The notes beneath the pieces are model-generated. The model saw only the letters and a list, made by a program, of their open reading frames with translations. It had not been told where the DNA came from and did no database searches. Of a stretch of DNA of 44,040 nucleotides, positions 1 through 7,978 are shown piece after piece. Position numbers and translations under genes: made by a program. This DNA is from an uncultured Prevotella sp. (GTDB lineage: Bacteria; Bacteroidota; Bacteroidia; Bacteroidales; Bacteroidaceae), in assembly GCA_944320305.1 (NCBI GenBank), contig CALUGW010000020.1:1-44040 (forward strand). The letters run 5' to 3'. Position 1 is the first letter of the stretch; the number at the start of each line of letters is the position of its first letter.

Positions 1-4
1 GAAA

Positions 5-36
5 AGGGCTGACTTCCAAGCGAGGAAATCAGCCCT
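5..36. terminator. Hairpin, probable terminator
   Basis: The arms AGGGCTGA-C-TTCC and GGAA-A-TCAGCCCT pair around a six-base loop and are followed on the plus strand by AATTTTATT. It could end a forward gene lying before the window, or the recombinase stub read in reverse. The T tract is short, so the direction is uncertain. Confidence 0.5.
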
Positions 37-59
37 AATTTTATTGAAACTAAAAAGTT

Positions 60-188
60 TTAGCGGACACTAATAATAATTTTATTTGTTTTAATGTAAC
101 TGGATTTACGCTGATGCGTAATCCTAATGTAAACTGTGTAAAAGCCATCGCTTCTCGGCTTTTTTACCATTGCTTTAAATGTTGTCAT
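60..188 (-). pseudogene. Tyrosine recombinase (integrase) N-terminal stub
   Basis: The 42-residue product begins MTTFKAMVKKPRSDGFYTVY and continues IRITHQ...YIKTNK. This is the pattern of the N-terminal arm-type DNA-binding domain of Bacteroidetes tyrosine recombinases. It stops at TAA right after that domain, so the core-binding domain and the catalytic R-H-R-Y domain (normally about 350 more residues) are missing. The start ATG at 188 follows a purine-rich AAAAAGGAAATAGG, which is why I prefer it to the upstream start at 317. Most likely it is the remnant of an integrated element whose other end was lost or lies outside the window. The alternative, a functional small DNA-binding peptide, has no support beyond the intact reading frame. 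Confidence 0.65.
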
Positions 189-336
189 ACCTATTTCCTT
201 TTTAGATAAATACAAGAAATTCTTTGGGGTAAACAGGGGTAAACATGATGATTTTTGGGGTAAACATAGAGTAAAACAAATACGCTCATTTGGCTCATTT
301 TTTGATGTCAACTGCACGAACTGTCTTAACGCAACT

Positions 337-376
337 CAGGCTGTAATCACCGTATAAATCGGTAGATTACAGCCTG
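337..376. terminator. Hairpin downstream of ppdK
   Basis: A perfect 12-bp inverted repeat (CAGGCTGTAATC / GATTACAGCCTG) has an additional inner ACCG/CGGT pair. It lies about 40 bp past the ppdK stop codon. There is no good T run on the ppdK strand, so it may be a terminator or simply an mRNA 3'-end stabilising stem. Confidence 0.45.
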
Positions 377-417
377 ATACAAATTTTAATTGCTATTCTG
401 CCTGAGGGCTTCTAATC

Positions 418-3144
418 TTAGAGAGTGTCCTCTACCGCCGCCTGCGCCGCTGCAAGTCGGGCGATTGGCACACGGAACGGAGAGCAGCTGACATAGTTCA
501 AGCCCACCCTGTGGCAGAACTTGACAGAAGACGGCTCGCCGCCATGCTCACCGCAGATACCGCATATGAGGTCTGGCCGTGTGTGGCGCCCCTTGTCAAC
601 AGCAATCTTTATCAATTGGCCTACGCCGTTCTGATCAAGCACCTGGAACGGATCGACATTGAGAATCTTCTTCTCAAGATATACCGGCAGGAAGCTGGCG
701 ATATCATCCCGGCTGTAGCCGAATGTCATCTGTGTCAGGTCGTTGGTGCCGAAGCTGAAGTACTCAGCGTTCTTTGCAATAAAATCAGCCGTGAGTGCGG
801 CACGCGGGATTTCAATCATTGTTCCGACGCGGAACGGAATCTCAACGCCCTCCTCTGCAAAGAGTTCTTTGGCGGTGTCGCGGATCACCTTTTCCTGAGC
901 GTCAAACTCATTGACAACACCAATCAGAGGCACCATGATTTCCGGATGCGGGTCATAGCCTTCTTTCTTCAACTGTATGGCTGCGCCCAATATGGCCCTT
1001 GTCTGCATGGCGGTGATTTCCGGATAGGTGTTGCCCAGACGGCAGCCGCGGTGTCCGAGCATCGGGTTGTGCTCACTGAGGCTGTTGACGCGGTGCTGGA
1101 TCTCCTGTACGGAAACTCCCATCTCGCGGGCCATTGCCTCCTGGCCTGCCAGATCGTGGGGAACGAACTCGTGCAAAGGAGGATCCAAAAGGCGGATGTT
1201 CACTGGGTAGCCGTCCATAGCCTTCAATATGCCATAGAAGTCCTGTTTCTGATAAGGCAGCAGTTTCTCCAATGCCTTCTCGCGCCCGTCCACGGTGTCG
1301 GCAAGAATCATTTCACGCATTGCCTTGATCTTCTCGTTCTCAAAGAACATATGCTCCGTGCGGCAGAGGCCGATTCCGACAGCACCGAAACGGCGCGCAA
1401 CTTCAGCGTCATGCGGAGTGTCGGCGTTGGTGCGAACCACCAGCTTGGTGTATTTGTTGCACAGGTCCATGAGTTTTGCGAAGTCGCCTGTAACCTCGGC
1501 GGGGCAAGTCTTCACCTCTCCATAATAGACCTCGCCTGTCGAACCGTTGATTGACAGATAGTCGCCTTCTTTCAGCACTGTTCCGTCAATCTCCACTGTG
1601 CGGGCTTTGTAGTCAACATTGATTGCCCCAGCGCCAGACACGCAGCACTTTCCCATTCCGCGGGCAACGACGGCTGCATGAGACGTCATTCCTCCGCGAG
1701 CTGTCAATATGCCCTCTGCGGCAGACATTCCGGCAAGGTCCTCAGGGCTGGTCTCTATACGCACCATAACCACCTGGTGTCCGTTGGCGTGCCACTCGGC
1801 GGCGTCTTCGGCAAAGAACACAATCTGGCCACAAGCGGCGCCGGGAGAAGCCGGCAGACCACGGGTCAGCACGCGCGCTTTCTTCAGAGCCTGCTTGTCA
1901 AATACGGGGTGGAGCAATTCGTCAAGCTTGTTCGGGTCACAACGCTCCAGCGCGGTCTTCTCGTCAATCTCTCCTTCCCTGAGCAGATCCATGGCGATTT
2001 TCACCATGGCAGTACCTGTGCGCTTGCCGTTGCGCGTCTGGAGGAACCACAGCTTGCCCTCCTGCACGGTAAACTCCATGTCCTGCATGTCGTGGTAATG
2101 CTTTTCAAGCTTGTTCTGGATGGCATTGAGCTGAGCATAAATCTCAGGCATTGCCTCCTCCATTGACGGATACTTGCTCTTGCGCACTTCCTCGTCGATG
2201 CCCTGCTGGGCCGCCCAACGGAGCGAGCCCTCCTTGGTTATCTGCTGCGGAGTGCGGATGCCGGCAACGACATCCTCGCCCTGTGCGTTCACGAGATACT
2301 CACCGTTAAATATATTCTCTCCTGTAGCGGCGTCACGGCTGAAGCATACGCCGGTGGCAGAAGTGTTGCCCATGTTTCCAAACACCATGGCCATCACCGT
2401 GACCGCAGTGCCCCACTCTGCCGGGATGCCTTCCATCTTGCGGTAAAGGATGGCGCGCTCGTTCATCCATGAGTCGAACACGGCGCAGATGGCTCCCCAC
2501 AACTGCTCCATAGGGTCGGTCGGGAAGTCCTTGCCGGTCTGCTCCTTGATTGCCGTCTTGAACAACGCCACAAGCTGCTTCAGCTCGTCCACGGTCATCT
2601 CGTTGTCGAGCGTGATGCCCCGCTGAGCCTTCACTTTCTGTATTATAGCCTCAAACGGGTCTATATCGTCCTTGTTCACCGGCTTCATGCCGAGCACCAC
2701 GTCGCCGTACATCTGGACGAAACGGCGGTAGCTGTCGTATGCGAACCGCTCGTTTCCTGTCTTGCGAGCCAGTCCTTCAACGACCTCGTCGTTCAGACCG
2801 AGATTCAGGATGGTGTCCATCATTCCGGGCATTGACGCGCGCGCTCCAGAACGGACGCTGACAAGAAGCGGATTTGCCACGTCGCCGAATTTGCAGTTCA
2901 TAAGGCTCTCGATGTGCTGCACGGCCTTGGCCACGTCGTCTTTCAGCAACGCCACGACGTCCTCGCGCCCTTTTTCAAAATATTCATTGCAGACATCGGT
3001 GGTGATGGTAAATCCCGGAGGAACAGGCACTCCAATAAGGTTCATCTCAGCAAGGTTGGCACCTTTGCCGCCAAGCAGATTTCTCATATCTGCCCTACCT
3101 TCGGCCTTACCATTGCCGAAAGTATACACTCTTTTTTCATTCAT
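418..3144 (-). CDS. ppdK: Pyruvate, phosphate dikinase
   Basis: This cytosolic enzyme interconverts pyruvate, ATP and phosphate with PEP, AMP and PPi. It is 908 residues, close to the usual length of about 880. The N-terminal ATP-grasp nucleotide-binding domain starts with LLGGKGANLAEM (residues 23-34). The swivelling phosphohistidine domain carries GGMTSHAAVVARGMGKC with the catalytic His near residue 489. The C-terminal PEP/pyruvate TIM-barrel ends with GICGEHGGEPSSVKFC, which contains the expected active-site Cys. The gene is monocistronic with its own -7 box at 3193-3200. In anaerobic Bacteroidales PPDK typically works with pyruvate kinase (also in this window) in PEP/pyruvate balance and PPi-linked glycolysis. 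Nothing is missing or truncated. Confidence 0.97.
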   Translation of the reverse strand: MNEKRVYTFGNGKAEGRADMRNLLGGKGANLAEMNLIGVPVPPGFTITTDVCNEYFEKGREDVVALLKDDVAKAVQHIESLMNCKFGDVANPLLVSVRSGARASMPGMMDTILNLGLNDEVVEGLARKTGNERFAYDSYRRFVQMYGDVVLGMKPVNKDDIDPFEAIIQKVKAQRGITLDNEMTVDELKQLVALFKTAIKEQTGKDFPTDPMEQLWGAICAVFDSWMNERAILYRKMEGIPAEWGTAVTVMAMVFGNMGNTSATGVCFSRDAATGENIFNGEYLVNAQGEDVVAGIRTPQQITKEGSLRWAAQQGIDEEVRKSKYPSMEEAMPEIYAQLNAIQNKLEKHYHDMQDMEFTVQEGKLWFLQTRNGKRTGTAMVKIAMDLLREGEIDEKTALERCDPNKLDELLHPVFDKQALKKARVLTRGLPASPGAACGQIVFFAEDAAEWHANGHQVVMVRIETSPEDLAGMSAAEGILTARGGMTSHAAVVARGMGKCCVSGAGAINVDYKARTVEIDGTVLKEGDYLSINGSTGEVYYGEVKTCPAEVTGDFAKLMDLCNKYTKLVVRTNADTPHDAEVARRFGAVGIGLCRTEHMFFENEKIKAMREMILADTVDGREKALEKLLPYQKQDFYGILKAMDGYPVNIRLLDPPLHEFVPHDLAGQEAMAREMGVSVQEIQHRVNSLSEHNPMLGHRGCRLGNTYPEITAMQTRAILGAAIQLKKEGYDPHPEIMVPLIGVVNEFDAQEKVIRDTAKELFAEEGVEIPFRVGTMIEIPRAALTADFIAKNAEYFSFGTNDLTQMTFGYSRDDIASFLPVYLEKKILNVDPFQVLDQNGVGQLIKIAVDKGRHTRPDLICGICGEHGGEPSSVKFCHRVGLNYVSCSPFRVPIARLAAAQAAVEDTL

Positions 3145-3192
3145 AAGTTAGCTCATTTATTGTATAACAGTTCTTTTAAGTTTAACTTAGTG

Positions 3193-3200
3193 CAAATATA
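3193..3200 (-). promoter_or_regulatory. ppdK promoter, -7 box
   Basis: On the minus strand the sequence reads TATATTTG followed by C, matching the Bacteroidetes -7 consensus TAnnTTTG. It lies about 50 bp upstream of the ppdK ATG. Confidence 0.7.
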
Positions 3201-3479
3201 AACGTTTTATTGCTATTTTACAAGAATTTGGATGAAAATTTATCTTATAAAATCACACAACCCGAATATAGCCCATGGGCCGCTGAATGAAGCAGTGCGT
3301 AAAACAGCACAATCGCGGCTGCCAACGCCCATGCCTGCCGGCCGCACGCCCGCCCTACCGCACAAGCACCATTGCGCCGCAGAATGAGCGTGTGGGCTGG
3401 CCACCGCCCGCTAATTAAAAATATGCAACTAAAACGCCTCACTCCGCCCGCCTCAAAGCCACCTGCCCCAAACAACCAA
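3201..3479. other. Intergenic stretch without a recognisable gene
   Basis: This lies between the divergent ppdK and kdsA genes. A short reverse reading frame here (3245-3475) has a composition unlike a protein and no family pattern. I see no RNA gene. A 22-bp repeat array follows directly. Confidence 0.5.
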
Positions 3480-3545
3480 GCGATATAGGCCTTTTCGGCG
3501 TGCGAAATGACCCATATCGCACGCCGAAAAGGCCTATATCAGGAA
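3480..3545. repeat. 22-bp periodic repeat, locus 1 (perfect 24-bp palindrome)
   Basis: There are about three units of the degenerate 22-bp repeat that recurs at 16450, 32790 and 43557. The anchor trinucleotide TCG/TCA falls at 3495, 3517 and 3539, exactly 22 bp apart. Here the units also form a perfect inverted repeat: arms 3482-3505 and 3517-3540 (24 bp each) around an 11-base loop. No T tract follows, so it is not an ordinary terminator. Confidence 0.8.
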
Positions 3546-3756
3546 GCAAAACGGCACGTCCGGCAACGCACTGAGGGTCAGTCCGTTATGCGGTGCGCCA
3601 CATATTAACGTTTTTAACAAAGAATTGTTAAAAACAAAAGGCGGTATATATAAAAATAGGTGTGGCGACAACCGCTCAGCCTGAGATGCTATAGGTTTTT
3701 TAAAGCGCATAAAACTCATTTAAAACAAAATCTTCTTTTATTACAGTGAATATTAT

Positions 3757-3764
3757 TACTTTTG
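3757..3764 (+). promoter_or_regulatory. kdsA operon promoter, -7 box
   Basis: TACTTTTG followed by CACGC matches TAnnTTTG and lies 34 bp before the kdsA ATG. It probably serves the four-gene run kdsA-kdsD-PLD-acyltransferase. Confidence 0.7.
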
Positions 3765-3797
3765 CACGCAATTAAAACATAACAAGCCAAAACAGCC

Positions 3798-4556
3798 ATG
3801 AACCCTGTCATAATCGCAGGCCCATGCGTGATTGAGTCGGCCGAGCTGCTGGACACCGTAGCCCGCGAACTGGTCAGAATCAACTCGCTTCTGGGCACAG
3901 ACATAATTTTCAAGGCCTCGTTCGACAAGGCCAACCGCACATCGATAAGCTCATTCCGCGGCCCGGGGCTTGAGCGCGGCCTCCAGATGCTGGCCGACAT
4001 AAAGAGCCGCTACGGCCTGCGCATACTCACAGACATTCACGAGAGCTGGCAGGCGGCACCCGTTGGAGAGGTGGCGGACGTGCTGCAGATTCCGGCGTTT
4101 CTGTGCCGCCAGACAGACCTGCTCGTGGCCGCCGCACGCACAGGGCGCACGGTTAACATAAAGAAAGCGCAGTTTCTGAGCGGACGCGACATGAGCTACC
4201 CAGTGGAAAAGGCGCGTGACGCGGGAGCCGCCGACGTGTGGCTCACGGAGCGCGGCAATATGTTCGGCTACAACAACCTTGTGGTCGACTTCCGCAACAT
4301 ACCCGATATGCTCGGCATCGTGCCAACAGTGATTATGGACTGCACCCACAGCGTGCAGCGCCCAGGCGGCTCCGACGGCAAGACAGGCGGCGACAGGCGC
4401 TTCGTGCCGCAAATGGCGCTGGCGGCAAAAGCATTCGGGGCCACAGGCTGGTTCTTCGAAGTGCATCCCGACCCCGACCGCGGACTGAGCGACGCCGCCA
4501 ATATGCTTGAGCTTGACAAGCTGGAGAGTGTTGTAAGAAAACTTGTGGAACAATGA
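3798..4556 (+). CDS. kdsA: 3-deoxy-8-phosphooctulonate synthase (KDO8P synthase)
   Basis: KdsA condenses PEP with D-arabinose 5-phosphate to give Kdo-8-phosphate, for the inner core of lipopolysaccharide. Family signatures are AGPCVIES (residues 7-14), FKASFDKANRTSISSFRGPG, LTDIHE, IPAFLCRQTDLL, NIKKAQF, LTERGNMFGYNNLVVDFR and EVHPDP. Cys10, together with the later His (DCTHS), Glu (FFEVHP) and Asp (GLSDAAN), corresponds to the four metal ligands of the metal-dependent class; E. coli KdsA has Asn at the Cys position. At 252 residues it is a little shorter than the E. coli enzyme (284). The stop overlaps the kdsD start (ATGA), so the two are probably translationally coupled; kdsD makes the arabinose 5-phosphate substrate. 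Confidence 0.97.
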   Translation: MNPVIIAGPCVIESAELLDTVARELVRINSLLGTDIIFKASFDKANRTSISSFRGPGLERGLQMLADIKSRYGLRILTDIHESWQAAPVGEVADVLQIPAFLCRQTDLLVAAARTGRTVNIKKAQFLSGRDMSYPVEKARDAGAADVWLTERGNMFGYNNLVVDFRNIPDMLGIVPTVIMDCTHSVQRPGGSDGKTGGDRRFVPQMALAAKAFGATGWFFEVHPDPDRGLSDAANMLELDKLESVVRKLVEQ

Positions 4557-5521
4557 CCGTAAAGACCATGACAAAAACTGTTAGAGACTACGCCATACAG
4601 TGCATCAAGGACGAGGCGGAGGCACTGCTCGACCTCATTCCGCAACTCGATGACAACTTCGACCGCTCCGTAGAGCTTATACTGTCGTGCCGCGGCAAGG
4701 TGATTGTCACCGGTGTTGGCAAGAGCGGCCACGTGGGGGCAAAGATTGCGGCCACACTGTCGAGCACAGGCACTCCGTCGTTTTTTATCAACCCGCTTGA
4801 CGTCTACCACGGCGACCTGGGCGTCATGACGCCCGACGATGTGGTGCTGGCCATCTCGAACTCGGGCCAGACTGACGAGCTGCTGCGCTTCATCCCCATG
4901 CTGCAGCACAAACGGGTGCCGATTATCGGCATGAGCGGCAACCCCAAGTCGCTGCTGGCCAAATACGCCACCTACCACATCAACGTGAGTGTGAAGAAAG
5001 AGGCCTGCCCGCTGAACCTGGCGCCCACAAGCAGCACCACGGCAACACTGGCAATGGGCGACGCTCTGGCCGTGGCGCTGATGGAGCGGCGCGACTTCAA
5101 GCCGAGCGACTTCGCAAAATTCCACCCCGGCGGCGAGCTGGGCAAGCGGCTGCTCACCACCGCCCAGGACGTGATGCGCACCAGCGACCTGCCGGTAATA
5201 TCTCCGGGAATGCACCTCGGCGAGGCCATCATCCTTGTGAGCAAAGGCAAGCTGGGTCTCGGCGTGGCCGTCACTGACGGAAAGATAGCCGGCCTGATCA
5301 CTGACGGCGACATACGCCGAGCTATGGAAAAGTGGCAGGCGCAGTTCTTCGACCGCACCGTGGCCGACATTATGACGACATCGCCCAAAACCGTAAGCCC
5401 GCAGACAAGGATAACAGAAATCCAGGACATCATGAACAAATACAAAATCCACACAGTTCTCGTGACCGACGGAGACAGCCGCCTGCTCGGGGTCGTGGAC
5501 CACTACTCGTGCATGGTGTGA
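4553..5521 (+). CDS. kdsD: D-arabinose-5-phosphate isomerase (KpsF/GutQ family)
   Basis: This enzyme isomerises ribulose 5-phosphate to arabinose 5-phosphate, the first committed step to Kdo. An N-terminal SIS sugar-isomerase domain (about residues 35-175) includes VTGVGKSGHVGAKIAATL and SNSGQTDEL. Two CBS domains follow (about 205-322), with GLITDGDIRRAM in the first and KIHTVLVTDGDSRLLGVVD in the second. The length of 322 matches the family (about 320-330). I use the ATG at 4553, which overlaps the kdsA stop; an in-frame ATG at 4568 is also possible. Adjacency to kdsA supports the Kdo role over the sorbitol-operon GutQ paralogue. Confidence 0.94.
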   Translation: MTVKTMTKTVRDYAIQCIKDEAEALLDLIPQLDDNFDRSVELILSCRGKVIVTGVGKSGHVGAKIAATLSSTGTPSFFINPLDVYHGDLGVMTPDDVVLAISNSGQTDELLRFIPMLQHKRVPIIGMSGNPKSLLAKYATYHINVSVKKEACPLNLAPTSSTTATLAMGDALAVALMERRDFKPSDFAKFHPGGELGKRLLTTAQDVMRTSDLPVISPGMHLGEAIILVSKGKLGLGVAVTDGKIAGLITDGDIRRAMEKWQAQFFDRTVADIMTTSPKTVSPQTRITEIQDIMNKYKIHTVLVTDGDSRLLGVVDHYSCMV

Positions 5522-5540
5522 CCAGGCACGGACCAAACAA

Positions 5541-6815
5541 ATGACTAAACAGAACTTGAAGAAACTCACCGTCGCCGCTGTGGCCCTGGTTTGCGCTGTG
5601 GTGTGCGCCGCACAAACCAGCGACTCTGTCATCGTGAAAGTGCTCGAGGACAACGGCGTCACGTTCACAGACAACAACAAGGTGGTGCTGCTAATGTCGG
5701 GACAGGAAAAGTTTGACGATATGTTCAAAGCCATCCGGCAGGCAAAAAGCAGCATCCATCTGGAGTATTTCAACTTCCGCAACGACTCGATAGCCTCCGA
5801 GCTGTTCGCTCTGCTGCGCCAGAAGGCGCGTGAGGGGGTTGAGGTCAGAGCGCTGTTCGACGGATTCGGCAACGACTCCAACAACCGCCCGCTGAAAAAA
5901 AAGCATATTGAAAAGCTGCGTGAAGAGGGCATCCAGATTCACGAATTCGACCCGATACGCTTTCCGTGGGTCAACCATGTGTTCACCCGCGACCACCGCA
6001 AAATCGTTGTGATAGACGGCAACGTGGCATACACCGGCGGCATGAACGTGGCAGACTACTACATCAACGGCACAGAAGACGTGGGCGAGTGGCGCGATAT
6101 GCACTGCCGCATTGAGGGCGGAGCCGTGAGCCAGCTGCAAATGATATTCGTGAGGATGTGGAAAAAGGTCACGGGCGAGGACATCTGGGACCAGAAATAC
6201 TTCAGAGCCTACCGCCCGGTGGAAATAACCGGCCTGAAGCCCGACACCACATCGACCGCAGGCCACAAAAAGGTGGGCATAATCAACCGCGAGCCGCGCA
6301 CAACAAACGAAATAATAAGGACGTTTTATATCAACGCCTTCAACAGCGCAAAAGACTCGATAAAGCTGATCAACCCCTATTTCACGCTCAACCGCAAACT
6401 GAAGAAAGCCATCAGGCGCGCCCTGAAGCGCGGAGTGAAAGTGGAAATCCTCATATCCGCCCACAGTGACATACCGCTGACGCCGGACTGTGTGTTCTAC
6501 AACGCGCACAAGCTGATGAAGCGCGGAGCTGACGTGTGGCTCTATCAGCCAGGCTTCCACCACTCCAAGGTCATAATGGTTGACGGCCTTTACTGCACCG
6601 TGGGCAGCGCAAACCTCAACGCCAGAAGCCTGAGCTGGGATTATGAGGAAAACGCGGTGATTGTGGACAAGCCCACCACGCGCGAGCTTGACAATATGTT
6701 TGACCGCGACAAGAAGCAAAGCATATACCTCACGCCAGAATACTGGAACGAATTCCGCTCTCCGTGGAAAAAGTTCGTAGGCTGGCTGGCGCATCTGCTC
6801 ACGCCGTTTCTCTGA
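5541..6815 (+). CDS. Secreted phospholipase D-like protein, cardiolipin synthase-related
   Basis: The 424-residue protein has two HKD half-sites: His152-x-Lys154-x4-Asp159 in RDHRKIVVIDG, and His341-x-Lys343-x4-Asp348 in HHSKVIMVDG followed by GSANLNARS. This is the phospholipase D superfamily arrangement, closest in layout to cardiolipin synthases. Instead of the two N-terminal membrane helices of classical Cls it begins with a cleavable-looking signal peptide (about residues 1-24, ending VVCAA-Q). The active site is therefore probably periplasmic. The C-terminus is a short Trp-rich amphipathic segment (WKKFVGWLAHLL). It sits 19 bp behind kdsD in the same operon. Likely substrates are phospholipids (transphosphatidylation or hydrolysis), but the reaction is inferred from family only. 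Confidence 0.85.
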   Translation: MTKQNLKKLTVAAVALVCAVVCAAQTSDSVIVKVLEDNGVTFTDNNKVVLLMSGQEKFDDMFKAIRQAKSSIHLEYFNFRNDSIASELFALLRQKAREGVEVRALFDGFGNDSNNRPLKKKHIEKLREEGIQIHEFDPIRFPWVNHVFTRDHRKIVVIDGNVAYTGGMNVADYYINGTEDVGEWRDMHCRIEGGAVSQLQMIFVRMWKKVTGEDIWDQKYFRAYRPVEITGLKPDTTSTAGHKKVGIINREPRTTNEIIRTFYINAFNSAKDSIKLINPYFTLNRKLKKAIRRALKRGVKVEILISAHSDIPLTPDCVFYNAHKLMKRGADVWLYQPGFHHSKVIMVDGLYCTVGSANLNARSLSWDYEENAVIVDKPTTRELDNMFDRDKKQSIYLTPEYWNEFRSPWKKFVGWLAHLLTPFL

Positions 6816-6859
6816 CCCCAAACGGGCAAGCCTCAACGCCAAACTCCCGATTTCAGACA

Positions 6860-7978
6860 ATGGAAAAAAGAAACACCGCAATATCAATCTGCAAGGCCGT
6901 CGGCATAATCCTGATGGTAATCGGCCACAGCGAGTGCCCGCCTGTGCTGAACACATTCCTGTATGAGTTCCATATGCCGCTGTTTTTCATAACCGCCGGC
7001 TACTTTTTCTCACTCCGCTATCTTGACGACGAAGCCACATTTGTGAAGAAACGCCTCAAAGGACTCTATCTCCCGTTTCTCAAATGGTCGGTGTTCTTTC
7101 TCATTATACACAACTGGATGTTCGACCTCGGCATACTCAACGAGCAATACGGCAACGCCGGAGGCGGAGTGACCCACCCCTACTCCTGGCACCAGATGCA
7201 GCAAAACCTGTGGACAATGGCGACGGCCATGGGCGGCTACGACCAGTTTCTGGCAGGCGCGTTCTGGTTTTTCAGAGGCCTGCTGGTTGCAAGTGTGGCG
7301 TATCTTGTGCTTTTCAAGATTTACGACTCAGCCGCCGCAAGACTCGGGCGGCAGGCGTGGCGGCAAATGGCAATTCCTTTTGCGATCTGCGCCACAGCCC
7401 TCGCTCTCGGCGCGTGGAAGACGTGCGAGGGCCTCCGGGTGACGAACCTGATCCAAGGCGGATACCGCGAGATTATGGGAATATTCTTCTTTGGCTGCGG
7501 CTTCATCTTCAAACAGCTACGCGACAAATATAAAATAAGGTGGTGGACAACAGCCATGTTCGCCGCCGTCACATTCGCATTCTCGCGACTTGCGCCCTCA
7601 AGCATGGAGTGGAACGCCGGATTCGTAAAGTTCCTGCGGCTGCCGATACCGGCCGTATGCGGTTTCCTCATGACCTACAACCTCAGCGTATGGCTCGACA
7701 AGCATGGCGGGCAGCTGCGCCGCTTCCTTGTTTTCTGCGGCGACAACACGCTCCCCATCTTCGTATTCCACATCATCTCATTCAAGGTTGTAAGCCTCAT
7801 GAAAATCTGGTATTACGGCCTTGACTTTGCACAGATAGGCTGCCACATGGTTATTCACGACCACTCCAGAGAGGATTGCTTCTGGATTCTGTACACGATT
7901 GCCGGCGTCGGCATCCCATTGGGCGCGACCTACATCCTGCGCAAAATCAAATCGCAGACCAAGTCGCTCATCAAATGA
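6860..7978 (+). CDS. Acyltransferase 3 family membrane protein
   Basis: This is a 372-residue polytopic protein with about ten hydrophobic helices. The start at 6860 gives MEKRNTAISICKAVGIILMV, directly followed by IGHSECP with the conserved early His (H23) of the acyltransferase 3 (OafA/WecH) family. FHMPLFFITAGYFFS and the downstream Arg/Lys-rich loop KKRLKGLYLPF are also typical. Such enzymes O-acetylate or acylate polysaccharides, lipopolysaccharide or peptidoglycan precursors at the inner membrane. Position at the end of the Kdo operon suggests a surface-glycan substrate, but the substrate is not visible in the sequence. Its last 49 bases overlap the end of the convergent TPR gene. The longer upstream frame to 6764 lies inside the previous gene and is rejected as the start. 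Confidence 0.85.
   Translation: MEKRNTAISICKAVGIILMVIGHSECPPVLNTFLYEFHMPLFFITAGYFFSLRYLDDEATFVKKRLKGLYLPFLKWSVFFLIIHNWMFDLGILNEQYGNAGGGVTHPYSWHQMQQNLWTMATAMGGYDQFLAGAFWFFRGLLVASVAYLVLFKIYDSAAARLGRQAWRQMAIPFAICATALALGAWKTCEGLRVTNLIQGGYREIMGIFFFGCGFIFKQLRDKYKIRWWTTAMFAAVTFAFSRLAPSSMEWNAGFVKFLRLPIPAVCGFLMTYNLSVWLDKHGGQLRRFLVFCGDNTLPIFVFHIISFKVVSLMKIWYYGLDFAQIGCHMVIHDHSREDCFWILYTIAGVGIPLGATYILRKIKSQTKSLIK

Noticed and set aside
511-1554. 347-codon forward frame opposite ppdK
   Set aside because: The reverse frame is a complete, conserved PPDK. The forward frame has no family pattern and no promoter.
3245-3475. Small reverse gene between ppdK and kdsA
   Set aside because: No promoter, no recognisable protein pattern and skewed composition (Ala/Gly/Arg). 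It lies in repeat-bearing intergenic DNA.
4268-5932. 554-codon reverse frame across kdsA, kdsD and the PLD gene
   Set aside because: It spans three well-supported forward genes and shows antisense-type composition (His/Val/Gln-rich).
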